Under the pieces are notes generated by a model. That model worked only from the letters and a program-made list of their open reading frames with translations, had not been told where the DNA came from and made no database searches. From an uncultured Lachnospiraceae bacterium (GTDB taxonomy: Bacteria > Bacillota > Clostridia > Lachnospirales > Lachnospiraceae): a DNA stretch of 64,000 nt. The DNA lies in the NCBI GenBank assembly GCA_900549665.1, contig URPH01000012.1, positions 1-64,000 of the forward strand. Direction: 5' to 3'. The position numbers and the translations under genes were made by a program. Numbering within the stretch: position 1 is the stretch's first letter; every line of letters begins with the position of its first letter. This document shows, in pieces, positions 1 through 8,212 of the stretch.

Positions 1-245
1 AGATGGCGACATTTACTCCCACTAGGTGCAGACAACCGGAGAGTGTCGGCCATAGACGGACACCGGAGGGGCACCGTCCATTTATTGAAGCACACAAATT
101 CGGAGCCTGCGAGCGGCATCTGACAAATTTACGCAATCCGATATGAAATGCTCCGGGAAGGACACAGGCAGGGCAGCGGGAGGCACGCAGGGGGCGGAGG
201 GGTGAGGATAGCCGCAGACAGGGATACATTCCAGACATTCACAAC

Positions 246-283
246 GAAAAAAATACAGAGCAGCCAAAACAGCCACTCTGTAT
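246..283 (-). terminator. Rho-independent terminator of the atp operon
   Basis: On the minus strand an 8-bp stem (ATACAGAG/CTCTGTAT, 253-260 and 276-283), extendable through G-T pairs into the loop, is followed by seven T residues (252-246). It begins 20 bp after the atpC stop, so it should end the ATP synthase transcript. The remaining bases to position 1 show no convincing gene. Confidence 0.8.
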
Positions 284-302
284 CATAAATTTTCTGTATT
301 AC

Positions 303-701
303 TTATTTGAGAACCTCAATACGTGCAACAGCCCTCTGAAGTGCTATTTCCGCACGAGTCACATCCGTATTGGGTGCCTTTTCATGCAGACGCTCTTCCG
401 CACGCTCTTTGGCATGCTCTGCACGGTCCTGATCGATTTCAGCCGGCCATTCAATGATCTCGGCCATGATCGTCACCTGATCCGGAAGGATCTCCGCAAA
501 TCCGGCATGCAAAGCAGCTACCTTGGTCTCCTCGGCTTCGGTTATGGTCAGGATACCCGGTTTTACAATCACAGTCATAGGAATGTGCCTCTTGTATACA
601 CCGATTTCTCCCTCTGTTGTATTAAACTCAACCATTTCCACATCGCCCTCATAAAAGACACGATCCGGTGTGATAATCCTCAGTTTGAATAAATCAGCCA
701 T
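303..701 (-). CDS. atpC: ATP synthase F1 epsilon subunit
   Basis: This 132-residue protein is the epsilon subunit of the F1 central stalk, which links the gamma shaft to the c-ring and can inhibit ATP hydrolysis. The N-terminal ~85 residues form the beta-sandwich (conserved ITPDRVFYEGDVEMVEF near residues 10-26), and the charged C-terminal ~45 residues form the helical hairpin. The length is normal. It is the last gene of the operon, 13 bp after atpD, and a terminator follows. Confidence 0.96.
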   Translation of the reverse strand: MADLFKLRIITPDRVFYEGDVEMVEFNTTEGEIGVYKRHIPMTVIVKPGILTITEAEETKVAALHAGFAEILPDQVTIMAEIIEWPAEIDQDRAEHAKERAEERLHEKAPNTDVTRAEIALQRAVARIEVLK

Positions 702-714
702 CTTTTATTCACCC

Positions 715-2106
715 CTATCTCTTGCGGGCAACGACTTCATCAATGGTTCCTGCATTTAAGAAATAACTTTCCGGTACATCATCATGCTTGCCTTCCAGAA
801 TTTCCTTAAAGCCACGGATCGTTTCACTAAGCGGTACGTATTTACCGTCAAGGCCGGTAAACTGTGTTGCAACGAAGAACGGCTGAGATAAGAATCTCTG
901 TACCTTTCTGGCTCTGTTTACAACCAGCTTGTCATCTTCTGACAACTCATCCATACCAAGAATTGCAATAATATCCTGCAGTTCTTTGTATTTCTGCAAA
1001 ATTTCCTGTACACCACGTGCTACCTTGTAATGCTCCTCACCTACGATACGGGGATCGAGAATACGTGAGGTTGACTCCAACGGATCTACTGCCGGATAAA
1101 TACCAAGCTCTACGATAGAACGTGATAATACGGTGGTCGCATCCAGATGGGCAAAGGTTGTAGCCGGAGCCGGGTCAGTTAAGTCATCGGCCGGTACATA
1201 AACCGCCTGTACGGATGTGATGGATCCGTTTTTGGTAGATGTGATACGTTCCTGAAGTGCACCCATTTCAGTCTGCAGTGTCGGCTGATAACCAACGGCT
1301 GAGGGCATACGTCCAAGAAGTGCTGATACTTCCGAACCTGCCTGTGTAAAACGGAAGATATTGTCGATGAACAACAATACATCCTTTCCACCCTTGTCAC
1401 GGAAATATTCTGCCATGGTAAGTCCGGTAAGACCAACTCTCATTCTGGCTCCCGGCGGCTCGTTCATCTGTCCGAATACCATGGTTGTTTTGTCAATAAC
1501 CCCTGATTCTGTCATTTCATGGTATAAGTCATTACCTTCACGGGTTCTTTCACCTACACCGGTAAATACGGAATATCCACCATGCTCTGTTGCGATGTTA
1601 CGAATCAATTCCTGGATCAGTACGGTTTTACCAACACCGGCACCACCAAACAGACCGATCTTACCACCCTTCTGATAGGGGCAGAGAAGGTCTACGACTT
1701 TGATACCGGTTTCTAATAATTCTGTTTCTGTAGACTGCTCGTCAAATTCTGGAGCAGGTCTGTGGATCGGCTCATAAGACACATCGGTCGGAGCCGGTTT
1801 ATTGTCAATAGGTTCGCCAAGAACATTGAAAATACGTCCTAAGGTATTTTCCCCGACAGGTACTGTAATAGGAGCTCCGGTTGCATTTGCATCCATTCCT
1901 CTTACAAGACCGTCGGTTGAACCCATGGCGATACATCTCACTGTATCATCACCAAGGTGCTGCGCAACTTCCACCACCAGTTTACCTTCGGTTTTTAAAG
2001 GTATTTCGATAGCTTCGTTGATTTCCGGAAGCTTTCCCTCCGGAAACTTAATATCCAGTACGGCACCGATGATCTGAGTGATTTTTCCGCTTGCTGTTTC
2101 TGCCAT
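715..2106 (-). CDS. atpD: ATP synthase F1 beta subunit (catalytic)
   Basis: This 463-residue protein carries the catalytic nucleotide sites of F1. The Walker A motif GGAGVGKT is at residues 154-161, followed by the GERTREGNDLY segment holding the catalytic glutamate region and by the LLFIDNIFRFTQAGSEVSALLGR-type Walker B stretch. The C-terminal DELSEED-like loop reads MDELSEDDK and contacts gamma. Length and order (after gamma, before epsilon) are canonical. Reading frames inside it on either strand are shadows. Confidence 0.98.
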   Translation of the reverse strand: MAETASGKITQIIGAVLDIKFPEGKLPEINEAIEIPLKTEGKLVVEVAQHLGDDTVRCIAMGSTDGLVRGMDANATGAPITVPVGENTLGRIFNVLGEPIDNKPAPTDVSYEPIHRPAPEFDEQSTETELLETGIKVVDLLCPYQKGGKIGLFGGAGVGKTVLIQELIRNIATEHGGYSVFTGVGERTREGNDLYHEMTESGVIDKTTMVFGQMNEPPGARMRVGLTGLTMAEYFRDKGGKDVLLFIDNIFRFTQAGSEVSALLGRMPSAVGYQPTLQTEMGALQERITSTKNGSITSVQAVYVPADDLTDPAPATTFAHLDATTVLSRSIVELGIYPAVDPLESTSRILDPRIVGEEHYKVARGVQEILQKYKELQDIIAILGMDELSEDDKLVVNRARKVQRFLSQPFFVATQFTGLDGKYVPLSETIRGFKEILEGKHDDVPESYFLNAGTIDEVVARKR

Positions 2107-2128
2107 TTCTTTTCTTTCACTCCTTTAC

Positions 2129-2983
2129 TTAGCTGATTGCTTCCGCACCTGCTATAATCTCGGTTAATTCTTGTGTGATAGATCCCTGACGGGCTCTATT
2201 GTATTGTAAGGATAACTTGTCGATCATTTCTTCTGCGTTGCTGGTTGCCGAATCCATTGCCTGCATACGGGCTCCGTTTTCACTGGCAACCGCCTCCACC
2301 ATACTGCCGTAGATCAGACTGGTCACATACTTGGGAATCAGCAGATTGAGTGCTTCTTCCTCATCCTGTTCAAAATTCATAAGTGCCTTGTCCTCGTCTG
2401 CATCTTCAAGCCCATCTGTATCCACAGGTAAAAGCTTTAACAATGTCGGAACATGACTGACTGTATTTTTGAATGCGGTATATGCAAGATAGATTTCTCC
2501 AACCTCTCCATCGGAAAATGCTTTTAACAGATCCTCGCTGATACGCATGGCATCGGCATAGGCAGGCTCCTCAATCAGATCGGAATAATCCTTGACAACC
2601 TCGTAGCCATGGTGGGAAAAATAATCCTTTCCCTTGATACCGACTGTATACAATGCGGTATCTGCCTTGCTAAAATCACCTTTTGTGATCAGCTTGATAA
2701 TGTTGGAATTGTATCCGCCTGCCAGACCTCTGTTGGAGGTGATGACAATAACGGCCTTTTTGGTACTGTCTCCGGCCTGCAGATACGGGTGGTTGATATT
2801 CCCGCTCTTTGCAAGCACGCTTTTGACAGTGGCATACATACATTCAAAATATGATTTTGATTTCTCTGCACGGCCCTTCGCTCTCTGGAGCTTTACGGTA
2901 GAGACAAGCTTCATGGCTTTGGTGATCTGCTGGGTACTCTCAATGCTGCCCTTACGTCTCTTAATACTTCTCATTGAAGCCAT
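2129..2983 (-). CDS. atpG: ATP synthase F1 gamma subunit
   Basis: This 284-residue rotor shaft has the typical N-terminal coil (MASMRSIKRRKGSIESTQQI) and C-terminal helix (SLQYNRARQGSITQELTEI). Both form the antiparallel coiled coil inside the alpha3beta3 ring, and the central part is the Rossmann-like domain. It lies between atpA and atpD with 22-27 bp gaps, as expected for one transcript. Confidence 0.97.
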   Translation of the reverse strand: MASMRSIKRRKGSIESTQQITKAMKLVSTVKLQRAKGRAEKSKSYFECMYATVKSVLAKSGNINHPYLQAGDSTKKAVIVITSNRGLAGGYNSNIIKLITKGDFSKADTALYTVGIKGKDYFSHHGYEVVKDYSDLIEEPAYADAMRISEDLLKAFSDGEVGEIYLAYTAFKNTVSHVPTLLKLLPVDTDGLEDADEDKALMNFEQDEEEALNLLIPKYVTSLIYGSMVEAVASENGARMQAMDSATSNAEEMIDKLSLQYNRARQGSITQELTEIIAGAEAIS

Positions 2984-3010
2984 AATATATCACCTTTACT
3001 TTCTGTACGC

Positions 3011-4516
3011 TTATTTAAACTCTGCCTTAAATTCTCCGAGTGCCTTGATCAGTTTTTCTTCCATTTCTTCGGAAATCACTTTGTCTTTGGCTATGCTTTC
3101 CGGAATCTCCGGATATTTTGTATCAATAAAAGTAAAGAACTCTGATTCAAATCTGGTAATATCCTCTACCGGAACATCCAGCAGGTATTTGTTGGTTGCA
3201 GCGTAGATGATCAGAACCTGATACTGTACCGGCATCGGCTGATACTGGGGCTGCTTTAAAATCTCTTTGATACGTTCGCCCTGTGCCAGCTTTTCTTTGG
3301 TATCGTCATCAAGCTCGGAACCAAACTGTGCAAAGGATGCCAGTTCACGGTACTGTGCCAGCTCGACACGGATGGGAGCTGCAATCTTTTTCATAGCTTT
3401 GATCTGTGCTGCACCACCTACACGGGATACACTAAGACCGGCATTAACTGCGGGACGGAAACCGGAATTGAACATTTCTGTTTCCAGATAAATCTGACCG
3501 TCTGTGATAGAGATAACATTGGTCGGAATATATGCAGATACGTCGCCTGCCTGTGTTTCGATGATCGGTAATGCGGTAAGGGATCCTCCGCCATATTCAT
3601 CACTCATGCGGACAGCTCTTTCAAGCAGTCTGGAATGCAGATAGAATACATCACCGGGGTAAGCTTCACGTCCCGGGGGTCTTCTCAGAAGCAAAGAGAG
3701 TGTACGGTAAGCGGTTGCATGCTTGCTCAAGTCATCATATACAACCAGTACGTCTTCTCCTTTCTCCATCCATTCCTCACCGATAGCACATCCTGAATAA
3801 GGAGCAATATACTGTAACGGAGCAAGCTCACTTGCTGTAGCGGCTACAACAGTGGTATAGCTCATAGCTCCAAACTCTTCGAGTGTCTTTACAATAGTTG
3901 CAACGGTAGAAGCTTTCTGTCCGATCGCAACATAAATACATTTTACATTCTGCCCTTTCTGATTGATGATCGTATCAATCGCGATGGCAGTTTTACCGGT
4001 CTGTCTGTCTCCGATAATGAGCTCACGCTGACCTCTTCCGATCGGAACCATGGAATCGATTGCCTTGATACCTGTCTGTAAGGGGGTATCTACACTCTTA
4101 CGGGTGATAACGCCCGATGCCACTCTTTCGATCTGACGGAATTTATCTGTCTGAATCGGTCCTTTGCCGTCGATAGGCTGTCCCAGTGCATTAACTACAC
4201 GTCCGAGCATTTCGTCGCCTACCGGCACTTCTACTACTCGGCCGGTCGTTTTAACAATATCACCTTCGTTGATATTTCTGTGGCTTCCCAGCAATACTGC
4301 ACCGACATTATCCTCTTCGAGGTTTAATACCATGCCGTATACTTCACCGGGGAACTCCAACAGCTCTCCCTGCATCGCATTGGAAAGACCATGAACACGG
4401 GCGATACCATCTGCTACCTGGATAACAGTTCCGACATCGGATACTTCCAAAGCGGAAGCATATCTTTCAATCTGATCTTTAATGACCGAACTGATCTCTT
4501 CCGGTTTTAAATTCAT
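3011..4516 (-). CDS. atpA: ATP synthase F1 alpha subunit
   Basis: This 501-residue non-catalytic hexamer subunit has Walker A GDRQTGKT at residues 169-176. The conserved arginine-finger region (ISVSRVGGAAQ type, here LSVSRVGGAAQ) lies near residue 370. The N-terminal ~20 residues (MNLKPEEISSVIKDQIERY) bind delta at the top of F1. Length and position are canonical. Confidence 0.98.
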   Translation of the reverse strand: MNLKPEEISSVIKDQIERYASALEVSDVGTVIQVADGIARVHGLSNAMQGELLEFPGEVYGMVLNLEEDNVGAVLLGSHRNINEGDIVKTTGRVVEVPVGDEMLGRVVNALGQPIDGKGPIQTDKFRQIERVASGVITRKSVDTPLQTGIKAIDSMVPIGRGQRELIIGDRQTGKTAIAIDTIINQKGQNVKCIYVAIGQKASTVATIVKTLEEFGAMSYTTVVAATASELAPLQYIAPYSGCAIGEEWMEKGEDVLVVYDDLSKHATAYRTLSLLLRRPPGREAYPGDVFYLHSRLLERAVRMSDEYGGGSLTALPIIETQAGDVSAYIPTNVISITDGQIYLETEMFNSGFRPAVNAGLSVSRVGGAAQIKAMKKIAAPIRVELAQYRELASFAQFGSELDDDTKEKLAQGERIKEILKQPQYQPMPVQYQVLIIYAATNKYLLDVPVEDITRFESEFFTFIDTKYPEIPESIAKDKVISEEMEEKLIKALGEFKAEFK

Positions 4517-4553
4517 AGATCTTACGCACCTTTCTTATTATTCACGGTTACAG

Positions 4554-5102
4554 CTACGCAAGCTGTATTTTTAAAAGCTGCCGTTTCAGCTCTTCTAATT
4601 TTGTTGCCACACTGCTGTCTACCACGCGGTCCCTGATACGGATCACCATGCCTCCGATCAGACTCTCATCGATCTGATAGTGCATTTCCATTTCCCGGTA
4701 TCCGGTCGACTCTAAAAGTCTGGCAGTCACAGCCTCTTTTTGTGCTGTATTCAATTCGATCGGCGTTGTAACAAATGCTACACCGATGCCTTTATACTCT
4801 TTTACTGTGGAGATGAAATATTCCAAGATATCACGAATTTCCCCGAAACGATCCTTTTTCACGACAATCGTCAGAAAACCGGTCATTTCATCACTGACAC
4901 GTCCTTTGAAAATAGTTTGTATGATCTCAATTTTTTCTTCTTTGAGGATCTTTGGATGTGTCATCAGCTCAAACAATCGGGGATTTTGTGAGAAAGCTTC
5001 TAAAACAGCACCTGCCTCTTCCAGTAAGGAATCAACGGCCTGCTTGTCCAAAGCTGCTTCAAACAACGCATCTCCGTAGGTTTTTGAAATCAGCTTAGCC
5101 AT
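4554..5102 (-). CDS. atpH: ATP synthase F1 delta subunit (OSCP)
   Basis: This 182-residue peripheral-stalk protein joins the b dimer to the alpha3beta3 crown. The N-terminal helical bundle starts MAKLISKTYGDALFEAA, and the C-terminal segment has the usual conserved DESLIGGMVIRIRDRVVD stretch. It overlaps the end of atpF by 13 bp, which suggests translational coupling. Confidence 0.96.
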   Translation of the reverse strand: MAKLISKTYGDALFEAALDKQAVDSLLEEAGAVLEAFSQNPRLFELMTHPKILKEEKIEIIQTIFKGRVSDEMTGFLTIVVKKDRFGEIRDILEYFISTVKEYKGIGVAFVTTPIELNTAQKEAVTARLLESTGYREMEMHYQIDESLIGGMVIRIRDRVVDSSVATKLEELKRQLLKIQLA

Positions 5103-5656
5103 GTGCTCTCACCTATTTCCTTTAATGTTTCATCAATTAAGCTGTCCTGAACCGTTGTATCAATTGAAGCTTTTACAACCTTTCCGGCCATTACGCTTGC
5201 AAGATTGATCATTTCCTTCTTGACATCATCAGCAACCTTCTGTTTTTCAAGCTCGGCTTCTTTGTTGGCTCTCGCAATAATTTCCGCTGCCTCAGCCTTG
5301 GCTTTTGCCACGATCTGATCCTGGGTCTTTAATGCTTTTGCCCTTGCTTCGCTCAGAATGCTTTCTGCTTCTTTATCGATGTCCTTTAATTTTCCTTCGT
5401 ATTCCAGCTTTAATACATTGGCATTTTCCTTGTCTTCCCTGGCGCTGTCCAAATCATTCTGGATCTTTTCCTGACGATTGTGCAACAGATTGCGCACCGG
5501 GTCAAATAAAAGATTGGACGCGATAAGGAACAGGAAAAAAACGGCAATAATCATAAGTGCCGCATCATGCAGCAGCTGAAAATCCAAATCGAACAGTCTC
5601 GTCATCTCTGTCTGTTCCGACAAGAGAATGAATCCTGTGCTCACTAACGTATTCAA
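5090..5656 (-). CDS. atpF: ATP synthase Fo b subunit
   Basis: This 188-residue peripheral-stalk subunit has one membrane helix near residues 32-52 (ALMIIAVFFLFLIASNLLF) followed by a long charged coiled coil rich in K, E and A (about 60-175). The start is a TTG at 5654-5656, chosen because AGGAGG sits 8 nt upstream and no ATG is better placed. An ~30-residue N-terminal leader precedes the membrane helix, longer than in many b subunits. It overlaps atpH. Confidence 0.94.
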   Translation of the reverse strand: MNTLVSTGFILLSEQTEMTRLFDLDFQLLHDAALMIIAVFFLFLIASNLLFDPVRNLLHNRQEKIQNDLDSAREDKENANVLKLEYEGKLKDIDKEAESILSEARAKALKTQDQIVAKAKAEAAEIIARANKEAELEKQKVADDVKKEMINLASVMAGKVVKASIDTTVQDSLIDETLKEIGESTWLS

Positions 5657-5693
5657 GTCTTAAGCCTCCTTTCTGTTTTGATAAAAAAGGCTT

Positions 5694-5945
5694 TTAGACC
5701 AAAGGTTTTACGAATAACAATAACATCGCAATTAACAAACCATACAGACCGGTTGTCTCAGCAACAGCCTGTCCAAGCAACATGGTAGCGGTGATATCGG
5801 ATTTTGCACCGGGATTTCTGCCAACTGCCGCTGCTGCGTGGCCTGCTGCAATACCCTGACCAATACCAGGTCCGATACCTGCGATTACGGCAAGTCCGGC
5901 ACCGATTGCTGAGCAGCCTAAGATAAAGTTTTCATTAAATTCCAT
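5694..5945 (-). CDS. atpE: ATP synthase Fo c subunit, Na+-type ligand set
   Basis: This 83-residue two-helix proteolipid forms the rotor ring. The ion-carrying carboxylate is Glu63 in GQAVAETTGLY. Around it are Gln30 (GPGIGQG in helix 1), Val61, Thr64, Thr65 and Tyr68, which line up with the Na+ ligands Q32, V63, E65, S66, T67 and Y70 known from Ilyobacter tartaricus. That suggests Na+ rather than H+ coupling, with Thr replacing Ser. A ~100-nt spacer with short hairpins separates it from atpB, possibly aiding its high translation. Confidence 0.96.
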   Translation of the reverse strand: MEFNENFILGCSAIGAGLAVIAGIGPGIGQGIAAGHAAAAVGRNPGAKSDITATMLLGQAVAETTGLYGLLIAMLLLFVKPLV

Positions 5946-6047
5946 GTTTGTTTCCTCCTTAACATGATAGCTCTATTTAATCTTGATGATTATCATCTTT
6001 TTCGGATGATCCACACGCTCATCAACGTGTTTTCAAAAATGTGTTTT

Positions 6048-6767
6048 TTATGATTCACCAATCGCATCTGTAACATAGGTCATCGTCAGCATACAGAATA
6101 CATAGGTCTGAATTGCTCCCGAGAACAAGTCGAAATACACATGAAGTGCAGCCGGCCAGATGATCGCTATCTTGGATAATAAAGCATATACCAAGGCTAA
6201 CATAACCGTACCGGACAATACGTTTGCAAACAAACGCAGTGACAATGAAATCGGAACCGCTATATCACCGATCATATTAATCGGTGCCCAAAACGGCCAT
6301 GGATCGCACAAGCCCTTGATAACACCACTGATATGCTGATGTTTAAACTTGTTGAAATGGATAATACAGAATGTCATAATACCCAGCGCAAGCGTGACAC
6401 CGTAGTCAGCTGTAGGCGGACGCAGTCCAAACAGTCCGGAAATATTGCTGATCAGGATAAAGATAAAAATGGTGCCGATATAATTTGCAAATTTGGCCGC
6501 ATTTTTGCCCATGGTAGAAGATACCATTCCATCAAGCATTTCCACAATCAGTTCAACCGCGTTGAGAAATCCTTTGGGCACATCCCCTGCTTTTTTGACT
6601 GCCTTGTTTGCCGCAATACAAAAACCGATGATCAGCAAAAATACAATCAAAACACAGACATGTGTTGTTGTTATCCATACAGTCTGTCCGAACAGCTTAT
6701 AGGAGAAAACTCCGTGGATCATAAAATCAATGTCCGTACCGCCGGATAACAAAATGCCCTGCCCCAT
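6048..6767 (-). CDS. atpB: ATP synthase Fo a subunit
   Basis: This 239-residue membrane protein forms the ion half-channels facing the c-ring. The essential stator arginine is Arg178 in SLRLFANVLSG, and five to six hydrophobic segments are visible. The start is supported by AGGAGG with 7-nt spacing. It lies 4 bp after the AtpI-like gene and precedes atpE, the standard order. Confidence 0.96.
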   Translation of the reverse strand: MGQGILLSGGTDIDFMIHGVFSYKLFGQTVWITTTHVCVLIVFLLIIGFCIAANKAVKKAGDVPKGFLNAVELIVEMLDGMVSSTMGKNAAKFANYIGTIFIFILISNISGLFGLRPPTADYGVTLALGIMTFCIIHFNKFKHQHISGVIKGLCDPWPFWAPINMIGDIAVPISLSLRLFANVLSGTVMLALVYALLSKIAIIWPAALHVYFDLFSGAIQTYVFCMLTMTYVTDAIGES

Positions 6768-6771
6768 ACAT

Positions 6772-7158
6772 TCACCTCCTAAATAATTTATGTGTAAACG
6801 GCGAAAGATACGCCGACACCTTCAATGAAATCATGCCGATAAACGCAGCTATCGGACTTGCAAAATTAAATATCATCAGAATTCCCAGTACAACAAGCTC
6901 CACCCCATAACGGAACGCGCTTCCCTTCTGCATCCGCCTCGTCGCGGTTCCCTCATCATAGTCAACCGCCTGTGAAATACCTTTTGCCATATGGCATGCC
7001 GAAAACACGGCACAACAAAGCCCGATCAGAAGTCCTGCCGCATAATACAGCTTCCGCTGCACAAAAAAAATGGGAATGATCAGCGCAATAATCCCAAAAA
7101 TCACTATACCGATCACTAAATCCGGTAAAGCATCATTGCCTCTAAATATCTTTTTCAT
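6772..7158 (-). CDS. atpI: ATP synthase subunit I-like membrane protein
   Basis: This 128-residue protein has four hydrophobic segments and sits just ahead of atpB. It fits the AtpI family, which helps assemble the c-ring or supplies ions. The start chosen is MKKIFRGNDALPD at 7158, because AAGGA lies 8 nt upstream; a longer frame from 7179 has no ribosome site. It overlaps the preceding AtpZ-like gene by 17 bp. Sequence conservation in this family is weak, so the name rests on context plus topology. Confidence 0.75.
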   Translation of the reverse strand: MKKIFRGNDALPDLVIGIVIFGIIALIIPIFFVQRKLYYAAGLLIGLCCAVFSACHMAKGISQAVDYDEGTATRRMQKGSAFRYGVELVVLGILMIFNFASPIAAFIGMISLKVSAYLSPFTHKLFRR

Positions 7159-7453
7159 GTTTACTATCCTTATTGTCATCTTGAGGGATATTTATACATC
7201 CGGCATCATGAAAAGATGTCCGATGCCCGTCCCGGCTGGGCGGACCGGTAAATATCTTTTTGGAAAAGACATATACATTTCTGCCTCCGGCCAGAGCACC
7301 GATAAAGAAAAAGAGAATCATAAAAAAAGACGTGCCTAAATGCTTATCCAGAAAAATACCGATAAAAGAACAGGCAAAAATCGGAACAAGCATGTTAATC
7401 CCAAACTGGGTAATCATCGCAAGAGAACGATATACATTTTTGTGATATTTCAT
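7142..7453 (-). CDS. AtpZ/AtpI-family small membrane protein
   Basis: This 103-residue first gene of the atp operon has two membrane helices (about 12-34 and 40-62) joined by LDKHLGTS and containing ALAGGRNVY. That is the pattern of the AtpZ/AtpI (F0F1-ATPase subunit) family. The C-terminal ~40 residues are hydrophilic and variable. GGGAG precedes the ATG by 6 nt. The role is probably assembly of Fo or cation handling; this is family-based inference. Confidence 0.8.
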   Translation of the reverse strand: MKYHKNVYRSLAMITQFGINMLVPIFACSFIGIFLDKHLGTSFFMILFFFIGALAGGRNVYVFSKKIFTGPPSRDGHRTSFHDAGCINIPQDDNKDSKHEKDI

Positions 7454-7551
7454 CTAACGCTCCCTTTGTCCTTTCTGTTTCCCAACAATCCAAAACCCCA
7501 TTTATTTCATATTCGAAATAAGTCTGTAATCTCATCCGCAGACTTAAAATT

Positions 7552-7580
7552 ATTATACTAATTTTTATACAAAGAGTCTA
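7552..7580 (-). promoter_or_regulatory. Putative sigma-A promoter of the atp operon
   Basis: On the minus strand TAGACT (7580-7575), 17 bp, TATAAT (7557-7552), about 100 bp ahead of the first atp gene. It stands back-to-back with a plus-strand promoter whose -35 begins only 4 bp away. Confidence 0.6.
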
Positions 7581-7583
7581 GCA

Positions 7584-7612
7584 TTGACTTTTCCATTTCT
7601 ACAAAGTAATAT
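7584..7612 (+). promoter_or_regulatory. Putative sigma-A promoter of the DUF402 gene
   Basis: TTGACT (7584-7589), 17 bp, TAATAT (7607-7612), about 105 bp before the DUF402 start. The leader that follows holds a 13-bp tandem repeat (TTTTAACAATTC at 7630-7641 and 7643-7654) and a short CCGGC/GCCGG hairpin. Confidence 0.5.
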
Positions 7613-7717
7613 GAAAAAAATCCAATTCATTTTAACAATTCGTTTTAACAATTCATGAAAATCCGATGACCGGCCTCTCAGGCAGCCGGCAAAGGCATCA
7701 TCAAAAGGAGCAGACAT

Positions 7718-8212
7718 ATGAAAGAACCTGTTTTATACCGAAAAAGACTCATCCCTCAGGAATGCATCTGCCTCAAGGATGATGAGATCATCTTTTTTTC
7801 CGATACACAAAAACGCCTCGTCACCAAATGGCATGCGATCCGGCCGCGTAAAGATCTGCACCACGGCTATTCCGCCTATTTCTGGGACGAGGGCTTTAAA
7901 GTCAGCAAATTTTATTCTGCTGAAAATAATCTCTTATATTGGTACTGCGATATCATTGATACCGATTATGACAGAGAACAGGGCTCCTTTGTTGCAACCG
8001 ATCTGCTTGCCGATGTCCTGATCTATCCCGACGGCTTTGTAAAGGTCGTTGACCTTGCGGAGATCACCGAAGCCTATGATAAAGGACTGTTGTCCCTTGG
8101 CCTGATGAAGGCTGCCATCAACCGGCTTGACCATCTGCTTTCGCTCATCTATTCCGGACAGTTCAAAGCCTGCCAGGATTTCCTCGATGACATTGAAAGA
8201 AATAATCAGTAA
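7718..8212 (+). CDS. DUF402 family protein (probable nucleotide phosphatase)
   Basis: This 164-residue protein shows the DUF402 layout: an N-terminal strand-rich part with KWHAIRP, then LLYWYCDI, then the acidic triad region DVLIYPDGFVKVVDLAEI with carboxylates that bind divalent metal in the family. Characterised members hydrolyse nucleoside tri- or diphosphates (FomD-like); the exact substrate here is unknown. The SD site AAGGAG is 8 nt from the ATG. The 3' end overlaps the convergent wall-hydrolase gene by 7 bp. Confidence 0.85.
   Translation: MKEPVLYRKRLIPQECICLKDDEIIFFSDTQKRLVTKWHAIRPRKDLHHGYSAYFWDEGFKVSKFYSAENNLLYWYCDIIDTDYDREQGSFVATDLLADVLIYPDGFVKVVDLAEITEAYDKGLLSLGLMKAAINRLDHLLSLIYSGQFKACQDFLDDIERNNQ

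Noticed and set aside
1..80. Resemblance of CCGGAGGGG with flanking GGAC/GTCC here to a string near 53877
   Set aside because: Only about 9 bp shared and no element structure; probably chance.
82..276. Minus-strand reading frame of 64 codons after the atp operon
   Set aside because: Cys/Pro-rich with no family resemblance, no SD, and it runs through the atp terminator.
1361..1675. Long plus-strand frame inside atpD
   Set aside because: Shadow of the well-conserved beta-subunit gene on the other strand.
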